A stretch of DNA of 64,000 nt from Hydractinia symbiolongicarpus (Eukaryota > Cnidaria > Hydrozoa > Anthoathecata > Hydractiniidae), in assembly GCF_029227915.1 (NCBI RefSeq), contig NC_079878.1, positions 4,404,001 through 4,468,000 of the forward strand, in the 5' to 3' direction. The notes below the pieces were generated by a model. The model searched no databases. It was not told the origin of the DNA and was given only the letters and a program-made list of their open reading frames with translations. Positions 1 to 12,500 of the stretch are shown one piece after another (position 1 is the first letter of the stretch; every line of letters begins with the position of its first letter). The position numbers were made by a program, and so were the translations under genes.

Positions 1-253
1 TCGCTAAATACATGTTGGTACGATTATGTGACGCAATCATTGTAACTCAAACGGATTGATACCGCCAAGAAGTCGATGAAGTGTAGTTTTTGAGAATGTC
101 TCTATTTCTTCAGCGCGTGCTAACGGCCAGGATTAGTCCCACAGTAAAAAAAGACTTATTTATCTAAATTTTTAAATAAGGCACTACCACAGAGCCTAGT
201 GTACTGGCTGAAGTCCAGCAATTATGTCGAATTAAGAAGAATGTTATTCCTTG

Positions 254-268
254 GAGCCCAATTGGCTC
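254..268. other. Recurring dyad GAGCC-CAATT-GGCTC in family A monomers
   Basis: Five-base arms around a 5-base centre. It is present in the A monomers with 'ggagcccaattggctc', and degraded in others ('ggagtccaattggctc') and in B ('ggagtccaattgtctc'). One example is listed; it recurs throughout the A array. Confidence 0.6.
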
Positions 269-500
269 ATTTATCGCATTTACAAGGTCACAGTCAAGAA
301 TCAGTTCAATTAAGTCCCACACTCAATCGTTTCACTGTTAAAAGCGATGCAACTTAGTCACATCGGAAAAAAGTCAGTAAATAAATGTTGGTACGAATAT
401 GTGACACAACCGTTGCAACTCAAAAGGATTGACACCGTTAGAAAGTCAACGAAAATTAGTTTTTAAAATTGTCTCTATTTCTTCAGCGCGAACTAATGGC

Positions 501-514
501 TGGGATTGGTCCCA
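501..514. other. Recurring dyad TGGGA-TTGG-TCCCA in type 2 family A monomers
   Basis: A perfect 5-bp inverted repeat with a 4-base loop, present in type 2 monomers. It is broken in type 1 ('caggattagtccc') and shortened in B ('tggattggtccca'). One example is listed; it recurs in every type 2 monomer read. Confidence 0.65.
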
Positions 515-861
515 CAGTAAAGAATGACTTATTTAACTTAATTTTTAAATAAAACTCTACCACAGCGCCCAGTGCAATCGCTGAGTTCCAGCAATCAAGT
601 CAAATTAAGAAGAATGATATTTCTTGTAGACAAACTGGCTCATTTATAACATTTATCAGGTCACACTCCAAAGTTAGTTCAATTAAGTCCCACAGTCAAT
701 CGTTTCACTGTTAAAAGCAATGCAACCTAGTAATATCAGAATACTATCGCTAAAGACATGTTGGTACGAATATGTGACGCAATCATTGTAACTCAAACGG
801 ATTGATACCGCCAAGAAGTCGATGAAGTGTAGTTTTTAAGAATCTCTCTATTTCTTCAGCG

Positions 862-3097
862 CGTGCTAACGGCCAGGATTAGTCCCACAGTAAAAAAAGA
901 CTTATTAATCTAAATTTTTAAATAAAGCACTACCACAGAGCGTAGTGTACTCGCTGAATTCCAGCAATCAAGTCGAATTAAGAAGAATGGTATTCCTCGG
1001 GGCCCAATTGGCACAATTATGCCATTTAGAAGGTCACAGTCCAGAATCAGTTCAATTAAAACCCACAGTCAATTGTTTCACTGTTAAAAGCGATGCAACC
1101 TAGTAATATCAGAATACTATCGCTAAATACATGTTGGTACGAATATGTGAGGCAACCGTTGTAACTCAAACGGATTCATACCGCCAAGAAGTCGATGAAG
1201 TGTAGTTTTTGAGAATGTCTCTATTTCTTCAGCGCGTGCTAACGGCCAGGATTAGTCCCAAAGTAAAAAAAGACTTATTTATCTAAATTTTTAAATAAAG
1301 CACTACCACAGAGCCTAGTGTACTCGCTGAATTCCAGCAATCATGTCGAATTAAGAAGAATGGTTTTCCTTGGAGTCCAATTGGCTCATTTATCGAGTTT
1401 ACAAGGTCACAGTCCAGAATCAGTTCAATTAAGTCCCACAGTCAATCGTTTCACTGTTAAAAGCGATGCAACTTAGTCACATCGGAAAGAAATCACTAAA
1501 TACATGTTGGTACGAATATGTGACGCAACCGTTGTAACTCAAACGGATTAACACCGTTAGAAAGTCAAGGAAATGTAGTTTTTGAAACTGTCTCTATTTC
1601 TTCAGTGCAAACTAACGGCTGGGATTGGTCCCACAGTAAAAAATGACTTATTTAACTTAATTTTTAAATAAAACGCTAACACAGTGCCTAGTGCAATCGC
1701 TGAGTTCCAGCAATTAAGTCAAATTAAGAAGAATGTTACTTCTTGTAGTCAAACTGGCTCATTCATCACATTTTTAAGGTCAAAGTCCAAAATCAGTTCA
1801 ATTAAGTCCCACAGTCAATCGTCTCACTGTTAAAAGCGATGCAACCTAGTAATATCAGAATACTATCGCTAAATACATGTTGGTACGAATATGTGACGCA
1901 ACCGTTGTAACTCAAACGGATTGATACCGCAGAGAAGTCGATGAAATGTAGTTTTTGAGAATGTCTCTATTTCTTCAGCGCGTGCTAACGGCCAGGATTA
2001 GTCCCACAGTAAAAAAAGACTTATTAATCTAAATTTTTAAATAAAGCACTACCACAGAGCGTAGTGTACTCGCTGAATTCCGGCAATCATGTCGAATTAA
2101 GAAGAATGGTATTCCTCGGAGCCCAATTGGCACAATTATGCCATTTAGAAGGTCACAGTCCAGAATCAGTTCAATTAAGTCCCACAGTCAATCGTTTCAC
2201 TGTTAAAAGCGATGCAACCTAGTAATATCAGAATACTATCGCAAAATACATGATGGTACGAATATGTGAGGCAACCGTTGTAACTCAAACGGATTGATAC
2301 CGCCAAGAAGTCGATGAAGTGTAGTTTTTGAGAATGTCTCTATTTCTTCAGCGCGTGCTAACGGCCAGGATTAGTCCCACAGTAAAAAAAGACTTATTTA
2401 TCTAAATTTTTAAATAAACACTACCACAGAGCCTAGTGTACTCGCTGAATTCCAGCAATCATGTCGAATTAAGAAGAATGGTTTTCCTTGGAGTCCAATT
2501 GGCTCATTTATCGAGTTTACAAGGTCACAGTCCAGAATCAGTTCAATTAAGTCCCACAGTCAATCGTTTCACTGTTAAAAGCGATGCAACTTAGTCACAT
2601 CGGAAAGAAATCACTAAATACATGTTGGTACGAATATGTGACGCAACCGTTGTAACTCAAACGGATTAACACCGTTAGAAAGTCAATGAAATGTAGTTTT
2701 TGAAACTGTCTCTATTTCTTCAGTGCAAACTAACGGCTGGGATTGGTCCCACAGTAAAAAATGACTTATTGAACTTAATTTTTAAATAAAACGCTACCAC
2801 AGTGCCCAGTGGAATCGCTGAGTTCCAGCAATTAAGTCAAATTAAGAAGAATGTTACTTCTTGTAGTCAAACTGGCTCATTTATCACATTTTTAAGGTCA
2901 AAGTCCAAAATCAGTTCAATTAAGTCCCACAGTCAATCGTCTCACTGTTAAAAGCGATGCAACCTAGTAATATCAGAATACTATCGCTAAATACATGTTG
3001 GTACGAATATGTGACGCAACCGTTGTAACTCAAACGGATTGATACCGCCAAAAAGTCGATGAAGTGTAGTTTTTGAGAATGTCTCTATTTCTTCAGC
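862..3097 (+). repeat. Trimeric higher-order repeat, two copies of about 1118 bp
   Basis: Type order 1,1,2 occurs twice in a row. Private variants recur one trimer apart. 'ggcacaattatgcc' with 'cttattaatc' is at about 1010 and 2129. 'tggttttccttgg' is at 1361 and 2479. The copies are not identical: the second lost a base near 2417 ('aaataaacactacc' against 'aaataaagcactacc'). The trimer seems to be the basic higher-order unit of family A, since the hexamers further right equal two of them in length. Confidence 0.8.
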
Positions 3098-3120
3098 GCG
3101 TGCTAACGGCCAGGATTAGT

Positions 3121-3134
3121 CCCACAGTAAAAAA
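3121..3134 (+). other. Hybrid monomer, type 1 to type 2 switch
   Basis: The monomer starts as type 1 ('gtgctaacggccagg', 'attagtccc'). From 3135 it continues as type 2 ('tgacttatttaactt', 'aaaacgctacc'). The switch lies in the shared string 'cccacagtaaaaaa'. The register is preserved, as expected from unequal crossover or gene conversion between neighbouring monomer types. Confidence 0.75.
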
Positions 3135-3439
3135 TGACTTATTTAACTTAATTTTTAAATAAAACGCTACCACAGTGCCCAGTGCAATCGCTGAGTTCCA
3201 GCAATTAAGTCAAATTAAGAAGAATGTTACTTCTTGTAGTCAAACTGGCTCATTTATCACATTTTTAAGGTCAAAGTCCAAAATCAGTTCAATTAAGTCC
3301 CACAGTCAATCGTCTCACTGTTAAAAGCGATGCAACCTAGTAATATCAGAATACTATCGCTAAATACATGTTGGTACGAATATGTGACGCAACCGTTGTA
3401 ACTCAAACGGATTGATACCGCAGAGAAGTCGATGAAATG

Positions 3440-4940
3440 TAGTTTTTGAGAATGTCTCTATTTCTTCAGCGCGTGCTAACGGCCAGGATTAGTCCCACAG
3501 TAAAAAAAGACTTATTTATCTAAATTTTTAAATAAGGCACTACCACAGAGCCTAGTGTACTGGCTGAAGTCCAGCAATTATGTCGAATTAAGAAGAATGT
3601 TATTCCTTGGAGCCCAATTGGCTCATTTATCGCATTTACAAGGTCACAGTCAAAAATCAGTTCAATTAAGTCCCACACTCAATCGTTTCACTGTTAAAAG
3701 CGATGCAACTTAGTCACATCGGAAAAAAGTCAGTAAATAAATGTTGGTACGATTATGTGACACAACCGTTGCAACTCAAAAGGATTGACACCGTTAGAAA
3801 GTCAACGAAAATTATTTTTTAAAATTGTCTCTATTTCTTCAGCGCGAACTAATGGCTGGGATTGGTCCCACAGTAAAGAATGACTTATTTAACTTAATTT
3901 TTAAATAAAACTCTACCACAGCGCCCAGTGCAATCGCTGAGTTCCAGCAATCAAGTCAAATTAAGAAGAATGATATTTCTTGTAGACAAACTGGCTCATT
4001 TATAACATTTATCAGGTCACACTCCAAAGTTAGTTCAATTAAGACCCACAGTCAATCGTTTCACTGTTAAAAGCAATGCAACCTAGTAATATCAGAATAC
4101 TATCGCTAAATACATGTTGGTACGAATATGTGACGCAATCATTGTAACTCAAACGGATTGATACCGCCAAGAAGTCGATGAAGTGTAGTTTTTGAGAATG
4201 TCTCTATTTCTTCAGCGCGTGCTAACGGCCAGGATTAGTCCCACAGTAAAAAAAGACTTATTTATCTAAATTTTTAAATAAGGCACTACCACAGAGCCTA
4301 GTGTACTGGCTGAAGTCCAGCAATTATGTCGAATTAAGAAGAATGTTATTCCTTGGAGCCCAATTGGCTCATTTATCGCATTTACAAGGTCACAGTCAAG
4401 AATCAGTTCAATTAAGTCCCACACTCAATCGTTTCACTGTTAAAAGCGATGCAACTTAGTCACATCGGAAAAAAGTCAGTAAATAAATGTTGGTACGATT
4501 ATGTGACACAACCGTTGCAACTCAAAAGGATTGACACCGTTAGAAAGTCAACGAAAATTAGTTTTTAAAATTGTCTCTATTTCTTCAGCGCGAACTAATG
4601 GCTGGGATTGGTCCCACAGTAAAGAATGACTTATTTAACTTAATTTTTAAATAAAACTCTACCACAGCGCCCAGTGCAATCGCTGAGTTCCAGCAATCAA
4701 GTCAAATTAAGAAGAATGATATTTCTTGTAGACAAACTGGCTCATTTATAACATTTATCAGGTCACACTCCAAAGTTAGTTCAATTAAGACCCACAGTCA
4801 ATCGTTTCACTGTTAAAAGCAATGCAACCTAGTAATATCAGAATACTATCGCTAAATACATGTTGGTACGAATATGTGACGCAATCATTGTAACTCAAAC
4901 GGATTGATACCGCCAAGAAGTCGATGAAGTGTAGTTTTTG
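3440..4940 (+). repeat. Dimeric tandem duplication, two copies of about 746 bp
   Basis: The marker 'aaggcactaccacag' followed by 'ctggctgaagtcc' lies at 3534 and 4280, 746 bases apart. The type 2 monomer with 'aattaagacccacag' also recurs at this offset. I saw only scattered base differences, for example 'cagtcaaaaatcag' against 'cagtcaagaatcag'. The same block resembles bases 1 to about 1060: 'agaatctctctatttc' at about 839 matches 4941, an offset of about 4102 or 11 monomers. The region is therefore duplicated at two nested scales. Confidence 0.75.
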
Positions 4941-7900
4941 AGAATCTCTCTATTTCTTCAGCGCGTGCTAACGGCCAGGATTAGTCCCACAGTAAAACAA
5001 GACTTATTAATCTAAATTTTTAAATAAAGCACTACCAGAGAGCGTAGTGTACTCGCTGAATTCCAGCAATCAAGTCGAATTAAGAAGAATGGTATTCCTC
5101 GGGGCCCAATTGGCACAATTATGCCATTTAGAAGGTCACAGTCCAGAATCAGTTCAATTAAGTCCCACAGTCAATCGTTTCACTGTTAAAAGCGATGCAA
5201 CCTAGTAATATCAGAATACTATCGCTAAATACATGTTGGTACGAATATGTGACGCAACCGTTGTAACTCAAACGGATTGATACCGCAGAGAAGTCGATGA
5301 AATGTAGTTTTTGAGAATGTCTCCATTTCTTCAGCGCGTGCTAACGGCCAGGATTAGTCCCACAGTAAAAAAAGACTTATTTATCTAAATTTTTAAATAA
5401 GGCACTACCACAGAGCCTAGTGTACTGGCTGAAGTCCAGCAATTATGTCGAATTAAGAAGAATGTTATTCCTTGGAGCCCAATTGGCTCATTTATCGAGT
5501 TTACAAGGTCACAGTCCAGAATCAGTTCAATTAAGTCCCACAGTCAATCGTTTCACTGTTAAAAGCGATGCAACTTAGTCACATCGAAAAGAAATCACTA
5601 AATACATGTTGGTACGAATATGTGACACAACTGTTGTAACTCAAACGGATTAACACCGTTAGAAAGTCAATGAAATGTAGTTTTTGAAACTGTCTCTATT
5701 TCTTCAGTGCGAACTAACGGCTGGGATTGGTCCCACAGTAAAAAATGACTTATTTAACTTAATTTTTAAATAAAACGCTACCACAGTGCCCAGTGCAATC
5801 GCTGAGTTCCAGCAATTAAGTCAAATTAAGAAGAATGTTACTTCTTGTAGTCAAACTGGCTCATTTATCACATTTTTAAGGTCAAAGTCCAAAATCAGTT
5901 CAATTAAGTCCCACAGTCAATCGTCTCATTGTTAAAAGTGATGCAACCTAGTAATATCAGAATACTATCGCTAAATACATGTTGGTACGAATATGTGAGG
6001 CAACCGTTGTAACTCAAACGGATTGATACCGCCAAGAAGTCGATGAAGTGTAGTTTTTGAGAATGTCTCTATTTCTTCAGCCCGTGCTAACGGCCAGGAT
6101 TAGTCCCACAGTAAAAAAAGACTTATTTATCTAAATTTTTAAATAAAGCACTACCACAGAGCCTAGTGTACTCGCTGAATTCCAGCAATCATGTCGAATT
6201 AAGAAGAATGGTATTCCTTGGAGTCCAATTGGCTCATTTATCGAGTTTACAAGGTCACAGTCCAGAATCAGTTCAATTAAGTCCCACAGTCAATCGTTTC
6301 ACTGTTAAAAGCGATGCAATTAGTCACATCGGAAAACAATCACTAAATACATGTTGGTACGAATATGTGAAGCAACCGTTGCAACTCAAACGGATTAACA
6401 CCGTTAGAAAGTCAATGAAATGTAGTTTTTGAAACTGTCTCTATTTCTTCAGTGCGAACTTATGGCTGGGATTGGTCCCACAGTAAAAAATAACTTTTTT
6501 ATTTAAATTTTTAAAGGAAGTGCTGCCACAGCGCCCAGTGTAATCGCTGAGTTCCGGCAATCATGTCAAATTAAGAAGAATGGTATTCCTTGGAGCCCAA
6601 TTGGCTCATTTATCAAGTTTACAAGGTCACAGTCCAGAATCAGTTCAATTAAGTCCCACAGTCAATCGTTTCACTGTTAAAAGCGATGCAACTTAGTCAC
6701 ATCGAAAAGAAATCACTAAATACATGTTGGTACGAATATGTGACGCAACTGTTGTAACTCAAACGGATTAACACCGTTAGAAAGTCAATGAAATGTAGTT
6801 TTTGAAACTGTCTCTATTCTTCAGTGCGAACTAACGGTTGGGATTGGTCCCACAGTAAAAAATGACTTATTTAACTTAATTTTTAAATAAAACACTACCA
6901 CAGTGCCCAGTGCAATCGCTGAGTTCCAGCAATTAAGTCAAATTAAGAAGAATGTTACTTGTTGTAGTCAAACTGGCTCATTTATCACATTTTTAAGGTC
7001 AAAGTCCAAAATCAGTTCAATTAAGTCCCACAGTCAATCACCTCACTGTTAAAAGTGATGCAACCTAGTAATATCAGAATACTATCGCTAAATACATGTT
7101 GGTACGAATATGTGACGCAACCGTTGTAACTCAAACGGATTGATACCGCCAAGAAGTCGATGAAATGTAGTTTTTGAGAATGTCACTATTTTTTCAGCGC
7201 GTGCTAACGGCCAGGATTAGTCCCACAGTAAAAAAAGACTTATTTATCTAAATTTTTAAATAAGGCAGTACTACAGAGCCTAGTGTACTGGCTGAAGTCC
7301 AGCAATTATATCGAATTAAGAAGAATGTTTTTCCTTGGGTCCAATTGGCTCATTTATCGCATTTACAAGGTCACAGTCAAGAATCAGTTCAATTAAGTCC
7401 CACAGTCAATCGTTTCACTGTTAAAAGCGATGCAACTTAGTCACATCGGAAAAAAATTACTTAATACATGTTGGTTCGAATATATGATGCCAGCGTTGTA
7501 ACTCAAACGGATTGACACCGTTAGAAAGTCAACGAAAAGTAGTTTTTAAAATTGTCTCTATTTCTTCAGCGCGAACTAATGGCTGGGATTGGTCCCACAG
7601 TAAAGAATGACTTATTTAACTTAATTTTTAAATAAAACTCTACCACAGCGCCCAGTGCAATCGCTGAGTTCCAGCAATCAAGTCAAATTAAGAAGAATGA
7701 TATTTCTTGTAGACAAACTGGCTCATTTATAACATTTATCAGGTCACACTCCAAAGTTAGTTCAATTAAGTCCCACAGTCAATCGTTTCATTGTTAAAGG
7801 CGATGCAACCTAGTAATATCAGAATACTATCGCTAAATACATGTTGGTACGAATATGTGACGCAACCGTTGTTACTCAAACGGATTGATACCGCCAAGAA

Positions 7901-9577
7901 GTTGATGAAGTGTAGTTTTTGAGAATGTCTCTATTTCTTTAGCGCGTGCTAACGGCCAGGATTAGTCCCACAGTAAAAAAAGACTTATTTATCTAAATTT
8001 TTAAATAAAGCACTACCACAGAGCCTAGTGTACTCGCTGAATTCCAGCAATAATGTCGAATTAAGAAGAATGGTATTCCTTGGAGTCCAATTGGCTCATT
8101 TATCGAGTTTACAAGGTCACAGTCCAGAATCAGTTCAATTAAGCCCCACAGTCAAACGTTTCAATGTTAAAAGCGATGCAACTTAGTAATATCCGAATAC
8201 TATCGCTAAATACATTTAGGGACGAATATGTGACGCAACCGTTGTAACTCAAACGGATTGAAACCGTTAGAAAGTCAATGAAATGTTGTTTTTGAAATTG
8301 TCTCTATTTTTTCAGCGCGAAATTATGGCTGGGATTGGTCCCACAGTAAAAAATGACTTTTTTATTTAAATTTTTAAAGGAAGTGCTACCAAAGCGCCCA
8401 GTGTAATCGCTGAGTTCCGGCAGTCATGTCAAATTAAGAAGAATGGTATTCCTTGGAGCCCAATTGGCTCATTTATCGCATTTACAAGGTCACAGTCAAG
8501 AATCAGTTCAATTAAGTCCCACAGTCAATCGTTTCACTGTTAAAAGCGATGCAACTTAGTCACATCGGAAAAAAGTCAGTAAATAAATGTTGGTACGAAT
8601 ATGTGACACAACCGTTGCAACTCAAAAGGATTGACACCGTTAGAAAGTCAACGAAAATTAGTTTTTAAAATTGTCTCTATTTCTTCAGCGCGAACTAATA
8701 GCTGGGATTGGTCCCACAGTAAAGAATGACTTATTTAACTTAATTTTTAAATGAAACTCTACCACAGCGCCCAGTGCAATCGCTGAGTTCCAGCAATCAA
8801 GTCAAATTAAGAAGAATGATATTTCTTGTAGACAAACTGGCTCATTTATAACATTTATCAGGTCACACTCCAAAGTTAGTTCAATTAAGACCCACAGTCA
8901 ATCGTTTCACTGTTAAAAGCAATGCAACCTAGTAATATCAGAATACTATCGCTAAATACATGTTGGTACTAATATGTGAGGCAACCGTTGTAACTCAAAC
9001 GGATTCATACCGCCAAAAAGTCGATGAAGTGTAGTTTTTGAGAATGTCTCTATTTCTTCAGCGCGTGCTAACGGCCAGGATTAGTCCCACAGTAAAAAAA
9101 GACTTATTTATCTAAATTTTTAAATAAAGCACTACCACAGAGCCTAGTGTACTCGCTGAATTCCAGCAATCATGTCGAATTAAGAAGAATGGTTTTCCTT
9201 GGAGTCCAATTGGCTCATTTATCGAGTTTACAAGGTCACAGTCCAGAATCAGTTCAATTAAGTCCCACAGTCAATCGTTTCACTGTTAAAAGCGATGCAA
9301 CTTAGTCACATCGAAAAGAAATCACTAAATACATGTTGGTACGAATATGTGACACAACTGTTGTAACTCAAACGGATTAACACCGTTAGAAAGTCAATGA
9401 AATGTAGTTTTTGAAACTGTCTCTATTTCTTCAGTGCGAACTAACGGCTGGGATTGGTCCCACAGTAAAAAATGACTTATTTAACTTAATTTTTAAATAA
9501 AACGCTACCACAGTGCCCAGTGCAATCGCTGAGTTCCAGCAATTAAGTCAAATTAAGAAGAATGTTACTTCTTGTAG

Positions 9578-12500
9578 TCAAACTGGCTCATTTATCACAT
9601 TTTTAAGGTCAAAGTCCAAAATCAGTTCAATTAAGTCCCACAGTCAATCGTCTCATTGTTAAAAGTGATGCAACCTAGTAATATCAGAATACTATCGCTA
9701 AATACATGTTGGTACGAATATGTGAGGCAACCGTTGTAACTCAAACGGATTGATACCGCCAAGAAGTCGATGAAGTGTAGTTTTTGAGAATGTCTCTATT
9801 TCTTCAGCCCGTGCTAACGGCCAGGATTAGTCCCACAGTAAAAAAAGACTTATTTATCTAAATTTTTAAATAAAGCACTACCACAGAGCCTAGTGTACTC
9901 GCTGAATTCCAGCAATCATGTCGAATTAAGAAGAATGGTATTCCTTGGAGTCCAATTGGCTCATTTATCGAGTTTACAAGGTCACAGTACAGAATCAGTT
10001 CAATTAAGTCCCACAGTCAATCGTTTCACTGTTAAAAGCGATGCAATTAGTCACATCGGAAAAAAATCACTAAATACATGTTGGTACGAATATGTGACAC
10101 AACTGTTGTAACTCAAACGGATTAACACCGTTAGAAAGTCAATGAAATGTAGTTTTTGAAACTGTCTCTATTTCTTCAGTGCGAACTAACGGCTGGGATT
10201 GGTCCCACAGTAAAAAATGACTTATTTAACTTAATTTTTAAATAAAACGCTACCACAGTGCCCAGTGCAATAGCTGAGTTCCAGCAATTAAGTCAAATTA
10301 AGAAGAATGTTACTTCTTGTAGTCAAACTGGCTCATTTATCACATTTTTAAGGTCAAAGTCCAAAATCAGTTCAATTAAGTCCCACAGTCAATCGTCTCA
10401 TTGTTAAAAGTGATGCAACCTAGTAATATCAGAATACTATCGCTAAATACATGTTGGTACGAATATGTGAGGCAACCGTTGTAACTCAAACGGATTGATA
10501 CCGCCAAGAAGTCGATGAAGTGTAGTTTTTGAGAATGTCTCTATTTCTTCAGCCCGTGCTAACGGCCAGGATTAGTCCCACAGTAAAAAAAGACTTATTT
10601 ATCTAAATTTTTAAATAAAGCACTACCACAGAGCCTAGTGTACTCGCTGAATTCCAGCAATCATGTCGAATTAAGAAGAATGGTATTCCTTGGAGTCCAA
10701 TTGGCTCATTTATCGAGTTTACAAGGTCACAGTACAGAATCAGTTCAATTAAGTCCCACAGTCAATCGTTTCACTGTTAAAAGCGATGCAATTAGTCACA
10801 TCGGAAAAAAATCACTAAATACATGTTGGTACGAATATGTGAAGCAACCGTTGCAACTCAAACGGATTAACACCGTTAGAAAGTCAATGAAATGTAGTTT
10901 TTGAAACTGTCTCTATCTCTTCAGTGCGAACTAACGGTTGGGATTGGTCCCACAGTAAAAAATGACTTATTTAACTTAATTTTTAAATAAAACACTACCA
11001 CAGTGCCCAGTGCAATCGCTGAGTTCCAGCAATTAAGTCAAATTAAGAAGAATGTTACTTGTTGTAGTCAAACTGGCTCATTTATCACATTTTTAAGGTC
11101 AAAGTCCAAAATCAGTTCAATTAAGTCCCACAGTCAATCAACTCACTGTTAAAAGTGATGCAACCTAGTAATATCAGAATACTATCGCTAAATACATGTT
11201 GGTACGAATATGTGACGCAACCGTTGTAACTCAAACGGATTGATACCGCCAAGAAGTCGATGAAATGTAGTTTTTGAGAATGTCACTATTTTTTCAGCGC
11301 GTGCTAACGGCCAGGATTAGTCCCACAGTAAAAAAAGACTTATTTATCTAAATTTTTAAATAAGGCACTACTACAGAGCCTAGTGTACTGGCTGAAGTCC
11401 AGCAATTATGTCGAATTAAGAAGAATGTTATTCCTTGGGTCCAATTGGCTCATTTATCGCATTTACAAGGTCACAGTCAAGAATCAGTTCAATTAAGTCC
11501 CACAGTCAATCGTTTCACTGTTAAAAGCGATGCAACTTAGTCACATCGGAAAAAAATTACTTAATACATGTTGGTTCGAATATATGATGCCAGAGTTGTA
11601 ACTCAAACGGATTGACACCGTTATAAAGTCAACGAAAAGTAGTTTTTAAAATTGTCTCTATTTCTTCAGCGCGAACTAATGGCTGGGATTGGTCCCACAG
11701 TAAAGAATGACTTATTTAACTTAATTTTTAAATAAAACTCTACCACAGCGCCCAGTGCAATCGCTGAGTTCCAGCAATCAAGTCAAATTAAGAAGAATGA
11801 TATTTCTTGTAGTCAAACTGGCTCATTTATCACATTTTTAAGGTCAAAGTCCAAAATCAGTTCAATTAAGTCCCACAGTCAATCGTCTCATTGTTAAAAG
11901 TGATGCAACCTAGTAATATCAGAATACTATCGCTAAATACATGTTGGTACGAATATGTGAGGCAACCGTTGTAACTCAAACGGATTGATACCGCCAAGAA
12001 GTCGATGAAGTGTAGTTTTTGAGAATGTCTCTATTTCTTCAGCCCGTGCTAACGGCCAGGATTAGTCCCACAGTAAAAAAAGACTTATTTATCTAAATTT
12101 TTAAATAAAGCACTACCACAGAGCCTAGTGTACTCGCTGAATTCCAGCAATCATGTCGAATTAAGAAGAATGGTATTCCTTGGAGTCCAATTGGCTCATT
12201 TATCGAGTTTACAAGGTCACAGTACAGAATCAGTTCAATTAAGTCCCACAGTCAATCGTTTCACTGTTAAAAGCGATGCAATTAGTCACATCGGAAAAAA
12301 ATCACTAAATACATGTTGGTACGAATATGTGACACAACTGTTGTAACTCAAACGGATTAACACCGTTAGAAAGTCAATGAAATGTAGTTTTTGAAACTGT
12401 CTCTATTTCTTCAGTGCGAACTAACGGCTGGGATTGGTCCCACAGTAAAAAATGACTTATTTAACTTAATTTTTAAATAAAACGCTACCACAGTGCCCAG

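Noticed and set aside
6166-6432. Short open frames of 60-108 codons in the satellite, such as this one and near-identical ones at 9893, 10638, 12128, 12873, 16865, 19181, 20672, 23015 and 25252
   Set aside because: They are the same stretch of the monomer read again and again. They start at arbitrary TTG, CTG or GTG-like positions, end at different points because of small indels, and match no domain. Repetition of the DNA explains them.
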